Both the position numbers and the translations under genes were made by a program. This document shows positions 23,101-31,277 of a stretch of 64,000 nucleotides of DNA, piece after piece. The first letter of the stretch is position 1. Each line of letters begins with the position of its first letter. The stretch is taken from positions 36,107,745 through 36,171,744 of the forward strand of contig OX421962.1 of NCBI GenBank assembly GCA_949128115.1, in the 5' to 3' direction. The notes below the pieces were generated by a model, which was not told the origin of the DNA, did not search any database, and worked only from the letters and a program-made list of their open reading frames with translations. The stretch is from Anaspis maculata (lineage: Eukaryota > Arthropoda > Insecta > Coleoptera > Scraptiidae).

Positions 23101-23850
23101 ATTCTGATGGTGTAACAAATTCAATTTTTTCGAGGCACTGGGCCCTTCATATAGTACTTCTCTGCCCTTATTGCCATAAGCATAAACAACAATCTGGTAG
23201 GCACTCAGGTATTGTTGGAAAAGTTGAAGCTCTGGTATTCCAGCCCCTTCGGTGGGTATCATAATTCCACTAGCACTCATCAGGTCTGCTGCACGAGTCG
23301 ATTGTTTTCTTCCATAATCTCTTCGAACGTGATTATACTCGGAGTCCTTGTCGACAAATGCCTTAGCAACTACAAGTGCGCGTGGTAAACACAAATTGTC
23401 TTTATTGATTATTGTCACGATTCCTCGACGTTTGTTGCATTCTTCATTGAACGTGGTGTAGCTCCTTCCTCTACTTCCACTTCCTGTTGGCATACGAACA
23501 GATGTGACGCCCAGACAAAAATCATCAGTACTTATGCCTTCAGAATTAGACTGGAATATTCTGGAAATCATCTCCCACACAAGACTTGTTTTTATATCTC
23601 GGGCATCGTGAAATTTAAGGTAGCCGCTTCCTCTTTTGAATTTGGTGGAGCAGAAAGTAAGGCCCACCTTATCAGTAGGTTGTAGATCTCGAACAGCAAA
23701 TTTTAGGAGATCTTCTACACCATCTTTGAACCATTTCACAGGATCTTCTAGCTTGGGAGCTTCTTTGATGGTAAATTCGATTTTACGTGCCTTCATCTTA
23801 AACTGACGTACCGTCGTAATAAGATCTTTAGCAATAACGAACCGCTCCAT
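20119..23850 (-). CDS. Protein-primed family B DNA polymerase of the Polinton (OTU-like and nuclease-like additions)
   Basis: Replicative polymerase, 1243 aa, uninterrupted. The 3'-5' exonuclease has Exo I YDLET (D384, E386), Exo II AHNGQAFDHQF (about 458-467) and Exo III YCISD (585-589). Palm motifs are A DVCSLYP (810-816), B KLILNSFWGKFG (1000-1011), C YYDTDS (1096-1101) and a downstream KVKGIK (1163-1168); all catalytic acids are present. The long gap between A and B fits the TPR insertion of protein-primed enzymes. Upstream of the exonuclease are an OTU-like segment (DNLCLPRAL, C154; NHFNVV, H251) and Cys/His-rich fingers (263-365). Between exonuclease and palm, VDGY (D687) and FEFHGCYFHGHP resemble a VSR/PD-(D/E)XK nuclease insert. 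The C-terminal 25 residues are basic. A TATATAA lies about 31 bp upstream of the ATG. An intact frame this long implies recent selection or recent insertion. Confidence 0.95.
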   Translation of the reverse strand: MERFVIAKDLITTVRQFKMKARKIEFTIKEAPKLEDPVKWFKDGVEDLLKFAVRDLQPTDKVGLTFCSTKFKRGSGYLKFHDARDIKTSLVWEMISRIFQSNSEGISTDDFCLGVTSVRMPTGSGSRGRSYTTFNEECNKRRGIVTIINKDNLCLPRALVVAKAFVDKDSEYNHVRRDYGRKQSTRAADLMSASGIMIPTEGAGIPELQLFQQYLSAYQIVVYAYGNKGREVLYEGPSASKKLNLLHHQNHFNVVVSLTSAFCCSYYCEACHIPYDTKNKHRCGGTCPCCQESPACPREEDVLCNKCNRKFRGSKCFKNHTLKICEQVKKCLTCLKTIGVERTHVCGELFCRTCLKHQPQPHYCYIQPDTRTPKVDDVLYVFYDLETRQDQKFGENWLHIPNLCVFQQRCSACFGSVADLCSKCGVRRHILQRDPVATFMSFLMSQRKLFKHVVVIAHNGQAFDHQFILKNVLEETVLKPELIMRGTKIILMKVGNVRFIDSLNYFPMPLSALPKAFGLPAAQFKKGYFPHLFNTLENQNYFGQLPSVEFYDADSMKQEAREEFLRWYEEHKHDRFDMQKDLIEYCISDVKILTEACMKFRALILNECRVCPFIESTTIASTCNLIYRRNFLKPNTIGIIPKGGYRLCDNQSATALKWLTWEEDQRKIIILHAGRGKEISLKGVKVDGYCAEKNQVFEFHGCYFHGHPSCLTSKRNQPLHDDPLDTLDRRYETTVSKSDRLRGFGFEVVEKWQCEFENEMKHDCEMTYLNSHPVLLNIPLNPRDAFFGGRTGNTRTYYKCKPGEKIRYVDVCSLYPWVCKNGKFPIGHPELFIGHEDCSQLNLTDTNGLIKCTVLPPRNLFHPVLPLKQNGKLMFVLCRTCGEELNQGTCTHNKEQRALQGTWVMDEILKALEKGYEIITIHEIWKYQIDQYDKLTSTGGMFTTIMNRFLKMKQQASGWPSQCSSQEEKETYIEDFLQNEGIQLDFAEISKNPGLRCIAKLILNSFWGKFGQRENQPKTSIINRPAEFLEMMSDPAIDVNNVLIVNEYTLVINWQYKAEASETLPTVNVGIAAYTTAQARLKLYSHLEQLNERVLYYDTDSVIFVSRVGEWEPPTGKFIGDMTNELEEFGPDAYISEFICGGPKSYLFKVSPTPENGSDVVCKVKGIKLSYKNSKLLNFDSMKELILSDNDDDSYILLRDEHIRRTAEHQVVTTSETKIFKPTSNKRKFSDHDSYPYGHKKLC

Positions 23851-23880
23851 AATGAATCACTGAAACCGATATTATTGAAT

Positions 23881-23887
23881 TATATAA
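23881..23887 (-). promoter_or_regulatory. TATA box of the polymerase gene
   Basis: The plus strand reads TATATAA at 23881-23887 (minus TTATATA), 31-37 bp before the polymerase ATG (23848-23850). A start site at the normal 25-30 bp distance would give an almost leaderless mRNA. The pipsqueak gene has the same spacing. Confidence 0.5.
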
Positions 23888-24938
23888 CCACCAAAAAAAA
23901 TTGTAAGTTGATGCTACCTTTAAATGACGGTATATTTATAAGTGATGTCCAAATATCGGGATAACTGAAGAAGATATGGCAGAGCGTCTGAAGTAGTCAA
24001 CCGATCTGTCCTAGAACATACAAAAGACTAAAGTGTCGAGAATAGTGCGACGGAATAAGAATACTGAAAAAATTGTGATTTACGCATGCGCATTGAACTG
24101 AAAAAATCTGGTGCTGAAAAATGGGTAATTGTAATTTTATGAAAATTTGACATATTTTCAAGCTAGAAGCTTGAGATTTACTATTTCTGCCTAAGGATCA
24201 GACTGGAACCTTATGTAATCGCAAAAAAATGACGATTATTCCATTTTTCCACTGTGATTGAGTGAACTTGTACAAGTCTCTCATTAACATTATAAATAAT
24301 CAACCCATATTTCTATGCGGAAACATTAGCAAAAAAAAAAAAGTTTTGATTATCACGTCAGTTAGTAGTAGATATAAAAATGATTATTCCGTTATTATCG
24401 ATCATTATAGTCACCATTTATAGGTGCCTATAGGGTAAGTGAGTACTCTCGATTATCACACGTGTAAATTTAAATTCAGATGTTCGATGGTTTTGGTCGC
24501 GAAAGACCTGGTTAAATTAGAAATGTTGAAATACCATCGGCAGAAATGATATTTGATGAGAAAAATCCATGATTAATCCACCATCAACTTCTAGAGAAAA
24601 TCAACATAATTACTGCATGCAAGAGAATTTTCCAGATGTTTCCCCGTATCGAAGAATTGTAATTATTACAGATAAGAGTAGGTATGAATGATTGTTTCAT
24701 ATGTAAAACTCACCACTTATATGGTAGTTGATCACTCAGGAATGCTGATGATTACCCGGGTGAATCTGGTGATTGGACCAGGTTTACAGTGTAGTTGCAG
24801 TTAGTAAAAGTGTGATAAGCTCACTCCAGAATGTACTATAAAAAACAAATCAAAAATTGTATGTCATATCTGAAAAGTATCACAGAGATTTTTGTTTTTT
24901 CTAACTTCTCAAACTACCTAGATTATGAAAAAACGACA
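23888..24938. other. Polinton interior, no intact gene
   Basis: About 1 kb where the rest of the integrase would be expected on the minus strand. No open frame longer than about 60 codons matches a Polinton protein, and the lone plus-strand frame near 24831 runs over the integrase remnant in antisense. I see nothing else. Confidence 0.5.
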
Positions 24939-25064
24939 TCAGCGAAATTCGGCAAGCTGTATTCGCTGGAGATCATCCAAACCTTTCATAATGGTTCGAC
25001 GACGTTTGAATTTTCTAATTGTTGGCTTAAAAAGTTCATCGTCAACAACTTGTTTTTTTTTCAT
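24939..25064 (-). pseudogene. 5' fragment of Polinton retroviral-type integrase
   Basis: A 41-codon frame starts at an ATG after a TATA-bearing region and stops early. Its residues include DDELFKPTIRKFKRRR and KGLDDLQRIQLAEF. This resembles the junction before the catalytic core in invertebrate integrases of this class, usually of the form ELxKPARRNFxRRxVxxxGxDDLWQADLVEM, where the D that follows WQ is the first catalytic Asp. Here the W is lost and the Asp position is not recognisable, and the frame ends before the rest of the DDE core. I find no continuation. The match is from family knowledge, not a search. Confidence 0.5.
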
Positions 25065-25091
25065 CTCGATATATTCTGCAGACGCTGTTTA

Positions 25092-25313
25092 GGGTTGAGC
25101 TTGATCAAACGTGTCTGAACAAGTCTACTTGTTGTGCGGGTATATAACATTCAGATGAATATACCTAATGCACACAACATGTTCATTCAACAGCTGTGCA
25201 TCGTAGCTTGTTCGAACGTGTCCGAACAAGTCCATACTTGTTTTGTGGGTATATAAATTATATAATATTCAGATGAATGGAATGCACACGTGTTCATTCA
25301 ACAGCTATGTACA
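25092..25313. repeat. Direct duplication of an about 110-bp TATA-containing segment
   Basis: Two copies (about 25092-25203 and 25204-25313) share GTGTC(T/C)GAACAAGTC, GGGTATATAA, ATTCAGATGAAT and GTTCATTCAACAGCT in order. It lies directly upstream of the integrase remnant on the minus strand, so it may be a duplicated promoter. Confidence 0.65.
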
Positions 25314-27379
25314 AAGACGAATGTTTCTAGTCTTTCATACCAATTGAACAGAAATTGGAAAATCTGTAAAAAATAAAATTTTCTGGGAAATTTTCAAAGC
25401 TTCTTCCAAATATTATCATTGTGAGATTCGTCAATGCAGTATTATACTGAAAATTTCCACATGAAAAGGAAACTACGTTGAAAAATAATAACTGACCCGT
25501 GTTTTTTTCTATTAAGTCAAACATCATGCATATCGTTTGGGCGCAATAAAAAATAGCATCAACTAGTTCTGACGTCACCGCCATAAATTGAGTAGGTACT
25601 CATTCTTGCTCAGTGAAGTTCGGCAATTCAATAAATTTCAAATTATCGGCCGTCAGGACTCTGTATTTCAACTACGGATTCTACCAAAAAATATAACAGC
25701 GGTTTAAGCTGAACCGGGATTAAACGGATTTTTTTTTCTGGTCAATGCTGGTACATTCATTATGGAATATACTTTAAATCGCAAGCATACCACCCTTCCG
25801 TTAATTACTTAGCTTGAAACTTGAATTTACGTTGATCATGTGGCCAGAATCCATCAAAAGAAATCTCGAATTACCTATCAACTAGTTAAATATTTTGGTG
25901 GAACCCACGGTTATACTTCTTTCTTTATTGGTATATAACGTCTATGCTCCCCTAGTGCTAAATGAGTCACGAACTATCAAGGGTCTTAAAGATAATAGCC
26001 CGTTAGATATAGAGCTCGATCTCCACGGCCACCAAAAAGTCAATCAAAAGTCAAAATTGGACCTATCTAAATTGTAATTCAAATAATTATTTCGAGCTGC
26101 CGTGCAATTGTGTATGTGTATGATCGAAATGGCAAGGCCTAATTGTAGAGTATTTGATGGAAAAATGACTGTTAAATATTCTCAAGCACCAACGCCATGG
26201 CTGATTGAAGTTCTATCACACAAAAGAAAAAAAAAACACCCCTTTCTTGTCCGCAAATTGCAGTTGTCGCGGAGGCGTGGGCTCTTGAGTAAAAGCTCCA
26301 ATTTTCGGTGTTGCCTTATTATTTGAAGCGCGAATATTATTGCCGTGCATTTATTGCATGCTAATTTGAGCGAAATCATAGTAAAATATACTAATGAATA
26401 GGGCCCGTAACCGTAAGCAGACTACATAATTACTCCAATAAAGTAAAAGTGTGAAGTGCCGCTCAGGCAGGTATAAACGATTTCGTCTCGCTCGAAGGAG
26501 AAGATACCAAGCAACAGACGCCAGCAAGCAACGAATACCTATTCATTTAGGGCTGAGTCGTAGCTTCGGGTCATTTTCAAAAATTTGTAATTGACCTGTA
26601 GGTACCGATGTGAAATTTTTGTTAAAATAAAATTCAAATTCTGCTCTAAATATTTGAAACTCCATATACTTATGAGTTATTGTAATTTGATAAGAACGGG
26701 TACCTACTTGCCCCTATCCGTATGTCATAACGAGAAGTGCATACCAATAACAGAGAGATGTAGGTACGTACCATCCTAATAACACGTCTCAATAAACCAG
26801 CAGCTAAACTGTGTTCAATTCAACATACAACAACCATGGTTGGTGTAAAATTGCATCACATAGGTACCTACCTATGCCATAGGTTAAGTTGCATTATGAA
26901 TTTATATGAATAAAACCAAACTTACCTCGGGTCTAACACAACACTTCCACCCTCGACGACGGACACAATACAAGAAGGGCGTAGAAAACTAGCCGTGGGG
27001 TTGCGACAAAAACCTGTCTATTCCACCTGTTGTTTAGTAGGTATACCTACCTGGGCCTACCCTTACCTAATATGCATTCCGAAGAACTGTAGGATTTATA
27101 TGCTCACTCTTTCGGTTTTATTGCGGAGCTAGTTGAAAAGTAAATATTTATGTCGAAACTTAATTAAATTTTTTTTTTATCATATAGTGTTAGGAGTTGA
27201 AAAATATCAGTGCTGAATTTTTTTCAGTCTAGTATGGCAGTGTAAAAATAATTACGGTATTAGCCTAAAATGTTAGTCACAGTGCGACCGTCGGTCGGCT
27301 GCATTTAGCATACCTATTTCCACAGCAAGTGTAGGTACCTAGGTAATTGATGAACAGATCTCATTTGTTACGTGCGGTG
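25314..27379. other. Polinton interior, no recognisable gene
   Basis: Over 2 kb without a coding frame I can assign. In full-length Polintons the capsid, packaging ATPase and protease genes would occupy such space. Short frames at 25327-25584 (-), 25895-26077 (+) and 26102-26326 (+) show no familiar motif. Confidence 0.5.
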
Positions 27380-27620
27380 AAACCGATTTCACAATAGAGC
27401 CATTTGAAATTTGGAGCCGCTTTAAACCATCATATTTTTGTCAGATATGAATATTTTGCGGCCCGAAGCGCAGCTGAGGGATGATATAAGACGCTGAAGC
27501 TATAATAATTTTCTCGACCGTGGATTATAATAGTATTTTTTACTACTAATAAAAGCGACATCGCACTCTAGGTACGGGTTAATTGTACTCCACGGCTGGT
27601 AGGTAGTGGAAAAAAATTTC
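27380..27620. repeat. Fragment shared with 60810-61020
   Basis: Shares AAGCGCAGCTGA, GGCTGAAGCTATAAT-like, TTCTC(G/A)ACC(G/T)TGG, AATATTTT(C)TACTA and GGTTAAT in the same order with a segment near the phosphohistidine phosphatase gene. This indicates a dispersed repeat inserted inside the Polinton. Confidence 0.5.
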
Positions 27621-28420
27621 CTTCTTGAATTAATTGACACGTACGACAATCTTTACTAGTTATTTCAAAATAATACTCTCAATAATAATTATCATAGGTG
27701 CCGTACGTTTGCATGGGTGAACCGTAGGTGATGATATATGTAATGGCGATTTATTACGACATGAGATTGTTAGAGATGACTAGCCAAAAAAGCCGTTATT
27801 GACAACAAGTGGTGTTTTTTCACTGTTTTTGCTAAGTAATACATTGAAATCTTCATTGCGAAATACACATGCGTTTTATTTCTTCAGTAATTCATACATT
27901 TTTCATCTTTCACGTGATTTTTTTTCCAGAAAAAAATAGCACATACAAATAAAGTTGAACTTCGAGAGTCTAAAAATGCAAAATTCATTTTTGAAAAAGC
28001 CACTCATACGTTATTGTTCTTGTGCTGAAAAGGGTTTTTCATCCACTGGCGACTGCTGTTCAAGCCTTAGCTTCAAGTATCTCCGGATCAAAAATTGTAC
28101 CAAGCCACATGCGTAATATCAGAATGGTGCATCTACTTGACTCAACCCTTCCAGGATGTATGAGAGAAGTTTGTATAAATAAAAATACACATCACTTATT
28201 GGCTACAGCTTTATTTATTGCGGATTAAAAACATTTCCATACTCCCAACTTTAAACATGATAGATTTTATTGTATCAACAAGAGCATGTTCGAAGATATT
28301 TGTAGTCATTCCCTACAATCATTTGAGGGTTTGACTGTCGAACATACAAAAGGTTTCGCTAGCTAATAATGTTGGAGATATAAGAATCCAAACTTGCATA
28401 GTCGAGCGCAGTCCGTTGAT
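27621..28420. other. Polinton interior; unassigned 68-codon ORF at 28022-28228 (+)
   Basis: A 68-codon plus-strand frame starting MLKRVFHPLATAVQAL has even, protein-like composition but no domain I recognise. It could be the remnant of a larger Polinton gene or chance. The rest shows nothing. Confidence 0.25.
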
Positions 28421-29122
28421 TTAATATATTATCCCAGTCTCCCGGAGTCTTTCTTCCAGTAAAAGTATCTCGCCAACATTTGAATTTTTTGAAGTTCTTA
28501 AATGTATTAACTTATCTATAACTGCGTCTAGGTCGGTAGGACAGACATATTCTTCATTTTTCTCATTGCGCTGAAAATTTTTCCCACTTCTCTCGAAGCT
28601 GAAACCTAACTTGGAGATATTTCCATAACGCCTCATTGGTGGAGATCGATCTTTTGCCGAGAATCCATAATCGGTAGCAGCATCATAGGGAGACTCGTCA
28701 TCACTCATTTCGTCATCCATTGACTCACCATTGTCCATTGTTTGCAGATTTTGAGGGAATGTTTCTAATTGATAGGATCTCAAGTTTATTGGAGTTGAAG
28801 ATAAACTGGTTTCACCTGCGACACTGGAATTCTTTTTTGTTTCCATGCTTGTTTTGCTGAAGATGTTAGCTCGAGACATATTCTGCAAGGAAGCTGAGCT
28901 ATTTTCTATAATTTTAGGACGCACTGACATGACTCTCTTTTCTTTATTTTCTTGCACCAGGCGTGCTAGCATGGACTTTGAAATACCAAAAATTCGAGCA
29001 CTTGTCCTAATCGAGGTCCCTCGAAGGACTTCAGCTATAGCACTACGGATTTTTTCGGGACTATGTCGATTTCTCTTCCTTTTTGCAATATTGCCATCCA
29101 TCGTTGTTGAAAGCTCTTTCAT
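28421..29122 (-). CDS. Pipsqueak-type helix-turn-helix protein carried by the Polinton
   Basis: 233 aa, one uninterrupted exon. The N-terminus is basic (AKRKRNRH), followed by a psq-type HTH at about residues 21-58 (SPEKIRSAIAEVL, then TSIRTSARIFGISKSMLARL), the fold used by Pipsqueak/BTB-psq factors and by pogo/Tigger-type transposases. Residues about 60-190 are Ser/Asp-rich and probably disordered (DDEMSDDESPYD). Residues 192-232 form a likely helical tail (TDLDAVIDKLIHL, ILLLEERLRE). There is no DDE catalytic core, so it looks like a DNA-binding regulator rather than a transposase. TATATA lies about 30 bp upstream of the ATG. It points the same way as the polymerase. A role in transcription, or in recognising the TIR or the tandem array, is inference. 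Confidence 0.75.
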   Translation of the reverse strand: MKELSTTMDGNIAKRKRNRHSPEKIRSAIAEVLRGTSIRTSARIFGISKSMLARLVQENKEKRVMSVRPKIIENSSASLQNMSRANIFSKTSMETKKNSSVAGETSLSSTPINLRSYQLETFPQNLQTMDNGESMDDEMSDDESPYDAATDYGFSAKDRSPPMRRYGNISKLGFSFERSGKNFQRNEKNEEYVCPTDLDAVIDKLIHLRTSKNSNVGEILLLEERLRETGIIY

Positions 29123-29150
29123 TACTGATTATTTTGCTCCTGCTCGTTCA

Positions 29151-29158
29151 AATATATA
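29151..29158 (-). promoter_or_regulatory. TATA box of the pipsqueak-type gene
   Basis: AATATATA on the plus strand (TATATATT on the minus), about 29-36 bp ahead of the ATG at 29120-29122. The spacing matches that of the polymerase gene. Confidence 0.45.
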
Positions 29159-29276
29159 CTCTTCCTTTACGTTTGCCTATCTCAGCAGGATGAACAATTT
29201 TACCATTAATTTGTCTCCATCGATTGTCTTCATTGCTCCTTCAATGTCACCCATGTCCCCTTCAATTGTCTCCCAA

Positions 29277-29380
29277 TGTGTCCCTAGCGTGTCCCCTAGC
29301 GTGTCCCTAACGTGTCCCCAACGTGTCCCTAACGTGTCTTTAACGTGTCCCTAACGTGTCCCTTACGTGTCCCCTATGTC
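29277..29380. repeat. 11-bp minisatellite GTGTCCCTAAC
   Basis: About nine imperfect copies of GTGTCCCTAAC (variants GTGTCCCTAGC, GTGTCCCCAAC, GTGTCTTTAAC, GTGTCCCTTAC) in direct array, with looser ATGTCCC copies continuing to about 29410. It lies between the pipsqueak gene and the right TIR. Confidence 0.85.
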
Positions 29381-29460
29381 ACTTCCAATGTCCCATATGT
29401 CCCATGTGTCTCCTTCAATTGTCTGTCTGTCAATCAAATGGTTCAATTTGCTTGTGTTAA

Positions 29461-29578
29461 TACCGTGTGATCTCAATCATTCCGAATTGGGGTGGGCTGT
29501 GACATGGTGAAATTCGGGGTCTGCTTTTCACCAGGGCACAGCCCTTCCCAATTCGGAATGCTTTGGATCACATGGTAT
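29461..29578. repeat. Subterminal hairpin next to the right TIR
   Basis: TACCGTGTGATC...TCATTCCGAATTGGG at 29461-29490 is mirrored by CCCAATTCGGAATG...GATCACATGGTA ending at 29577. The arms are about 40 bp and the loop about 35 bp. It sits just inside the right TIR, with no counterpart next to the left TIR. Confidence 0.75.
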
Positions 29579-29588
29579 ACCCAACAGA

Positions 29589-30030
29589 AATTATTGAATC
29601 CAAAACACTTGAGAGTTTGCAAGGGTTAGAGGCGTGCTTCGGTAGGTATGGGGAATCCAAATATCCCGCGCTTTTGATCTAACAAATGTCTCCTGTCAAA
29701 CAAATCTGTGACCTGACCTGTCAAATCAAAATTCCATGTACTTTTCAAATTCCTCCGCACGTTAAAATCCGCCACATGTCAAATTCCGGTGATACAGAGA
29801 TCCAATGCCTGATGACTATTCAAAAAGTAACTAGATTCAGTGATGATAATCAAAAGTCACCAGCTAAACCAACTACTTTTCGAATTTCCCGCGCCACCTG
29901 TCAAATGCCGGTAATACAGATCCAATGCTTAACGACCTGTCCAAAAAGTCACTAGATTCAGTGTTGCCAACCAAAAGTCACCAGATAAAAGTCCCTAGAA
30001 ACGTCTGCCTCAACTGCCGCCATACCTACT
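29589..30030 (-). repeat. Right terminal inverted repeat of the Polinton
   Basis: Reverse complement of 18745-19185 with about 99% identity by eye. It ends CCATACCTACT and is followed directly by the GCCATG target duplication. Confidence 0.92.
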
Positions 30031-30036
30031 GCCATG

Positions 30037-31277
30037 CGCAGTGGTTTGATCTACATAGGGATTTTTTGTTGCAGTTTCATGATACTTGTTTTGGGTTGCT
30101 TTTTTCGTGATTTTTCCGGCTTTTCAAATCTATCATATATTTTCCGAACGGTTAAACATAATAAGTTCGTTCTTTATTCGTTATTCGAATCGGAACATGC
30201 AGGAACAGGAACAGGAAACGTATGACTCTATTAAAAACCCTCAGAAACCCTAGCAGCATCAGTCACTATATCGCTATCATTCTTTCACTGTTAAAAAAAT
30301 TAATATCTTCGACTACCTACCTCTACTACGAAAAATTTACCTAAATTTTTTTCTACAGTCCATTTTTTCTCAAAATAAGCCCATTGTGGTTGTAACCCTT
30401 CATGTCCTAAGCCCGCCTAATTATTCAAATTCAAATACTTACTTCCCGCTCATTTGAATTCTCATACTCGGATTGGCCCGCGCTGTCGTCTAGTAGAAGG
30501 CAAAGAACCCCACGCTGATAGTTCGATTTGACGTAGCTTAATATTACACTTGTAAGAATAGAAATGAAACCAGAGAGATACCTTTCATGAGCACTTTATT
30601 CAAGTTCAGTTATTGAACGAGAATTGCCATTGAATTCGGTAAATTTGCATGTCCTTTCAGTGAGTGACTTGATGCAATATTTGTTTACAGAAAGTGGAGT
30701 CGTGTTCGTACTTCCATCACTTTTTGTTCAGTTTGATTTATGTTTGTGTTAGAGTAGGGTTAATTAAACCTCGTAATGAGAACGGATTTGTTGAAAGGAC
30801 GTTCCAGGTCACCTGTAAAACGCCAGCCTCTTTTGGGACTCGTCGTCAACTCTTGACATAGTTATTTGGCAATTGCCCAGTATTTTGAAACCTGTAAGCA
30901 ACGTCATCCTTACCCAGTAACCTGTAAGTAAGGACCTTTCTCGATGGGCCAAATTCCATGACAGGAGACTTAGTTCATTCATTACTTTAGCAGTCAAACC
31001 CACTCTAGATGATTATTAGGGTAGCTGAACAATTATGATTCAAGTACGAAAAACAATCCAGTTTCAAATTCAATTCGTCTGATCTTTGAGGACTCACTTT
31101 CGAGATATGCAAATTAGTTTAAAGAGTTCCAATGGTAATTCCAACCCAATAGAATTTAGTAATTTGTGAAAGTTTATGTGCATTGGTAAATTATTATTTC
31201 ATTCATTAGTTTCTTTTCAAAAACATGTATAAATTACTGACTTAGGCAAAAGTTCAGTATGATCGCAAGCAAACAGA
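30037..31277. other. Intergenic, no supported gene
   Basis: AT-rich DNA downstream of the Polinton. No coding frame, RNA gene or strong repeat relation that I can support. Confidence 0.45.

Larger units (their letters stand above)
18745..30030 (-). mobile_element. Polinton/Maverick-type element, 11.3 kb, complete ends
   Basis: Ends read AGTAGGTATGGCGG at the left and CCGCCATACCTACT at the right, so the element begins AG and ends CT. Identical 6-bp sequences GCCATG flank it (18739-18744 and 30031-30036). TIRs of about 441 bp, 6-bp target duplications and a protein-primed family B polymerase are the defining traits of Polintons/Mavericks. Contents on the minus strand, right to left: pipsqueak-HTH protein (28421-29122), integrase remnant (24939-25064), family B polymerase (20119-23850). 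I recognise no capsid, FtsK-like packaging ATPase or adenain-like protease, and the element is shorter than typical 15-20 kb Polintons. It is therefore a deleted, probably non-autonomous copy, or a reduced lineage. Confidence 0.88.

Noticed and set aside
28421..29122. Transposase of a nested pogo-type element
   Set aside because: Only the HTH is present, no DDE core follows, and no separate inverted repeats flank the gene inside the Polinton.
18745..30030. Linear plasmid or bidnavirus-like insertion as source of the polymerase
   Set aside because: The perfect 6-bp target duplication, AG...CT ends and long TIRs, together with the integrase remnant, fit a Polinton; I see no parvovirus-type NS1 or capsid frame.
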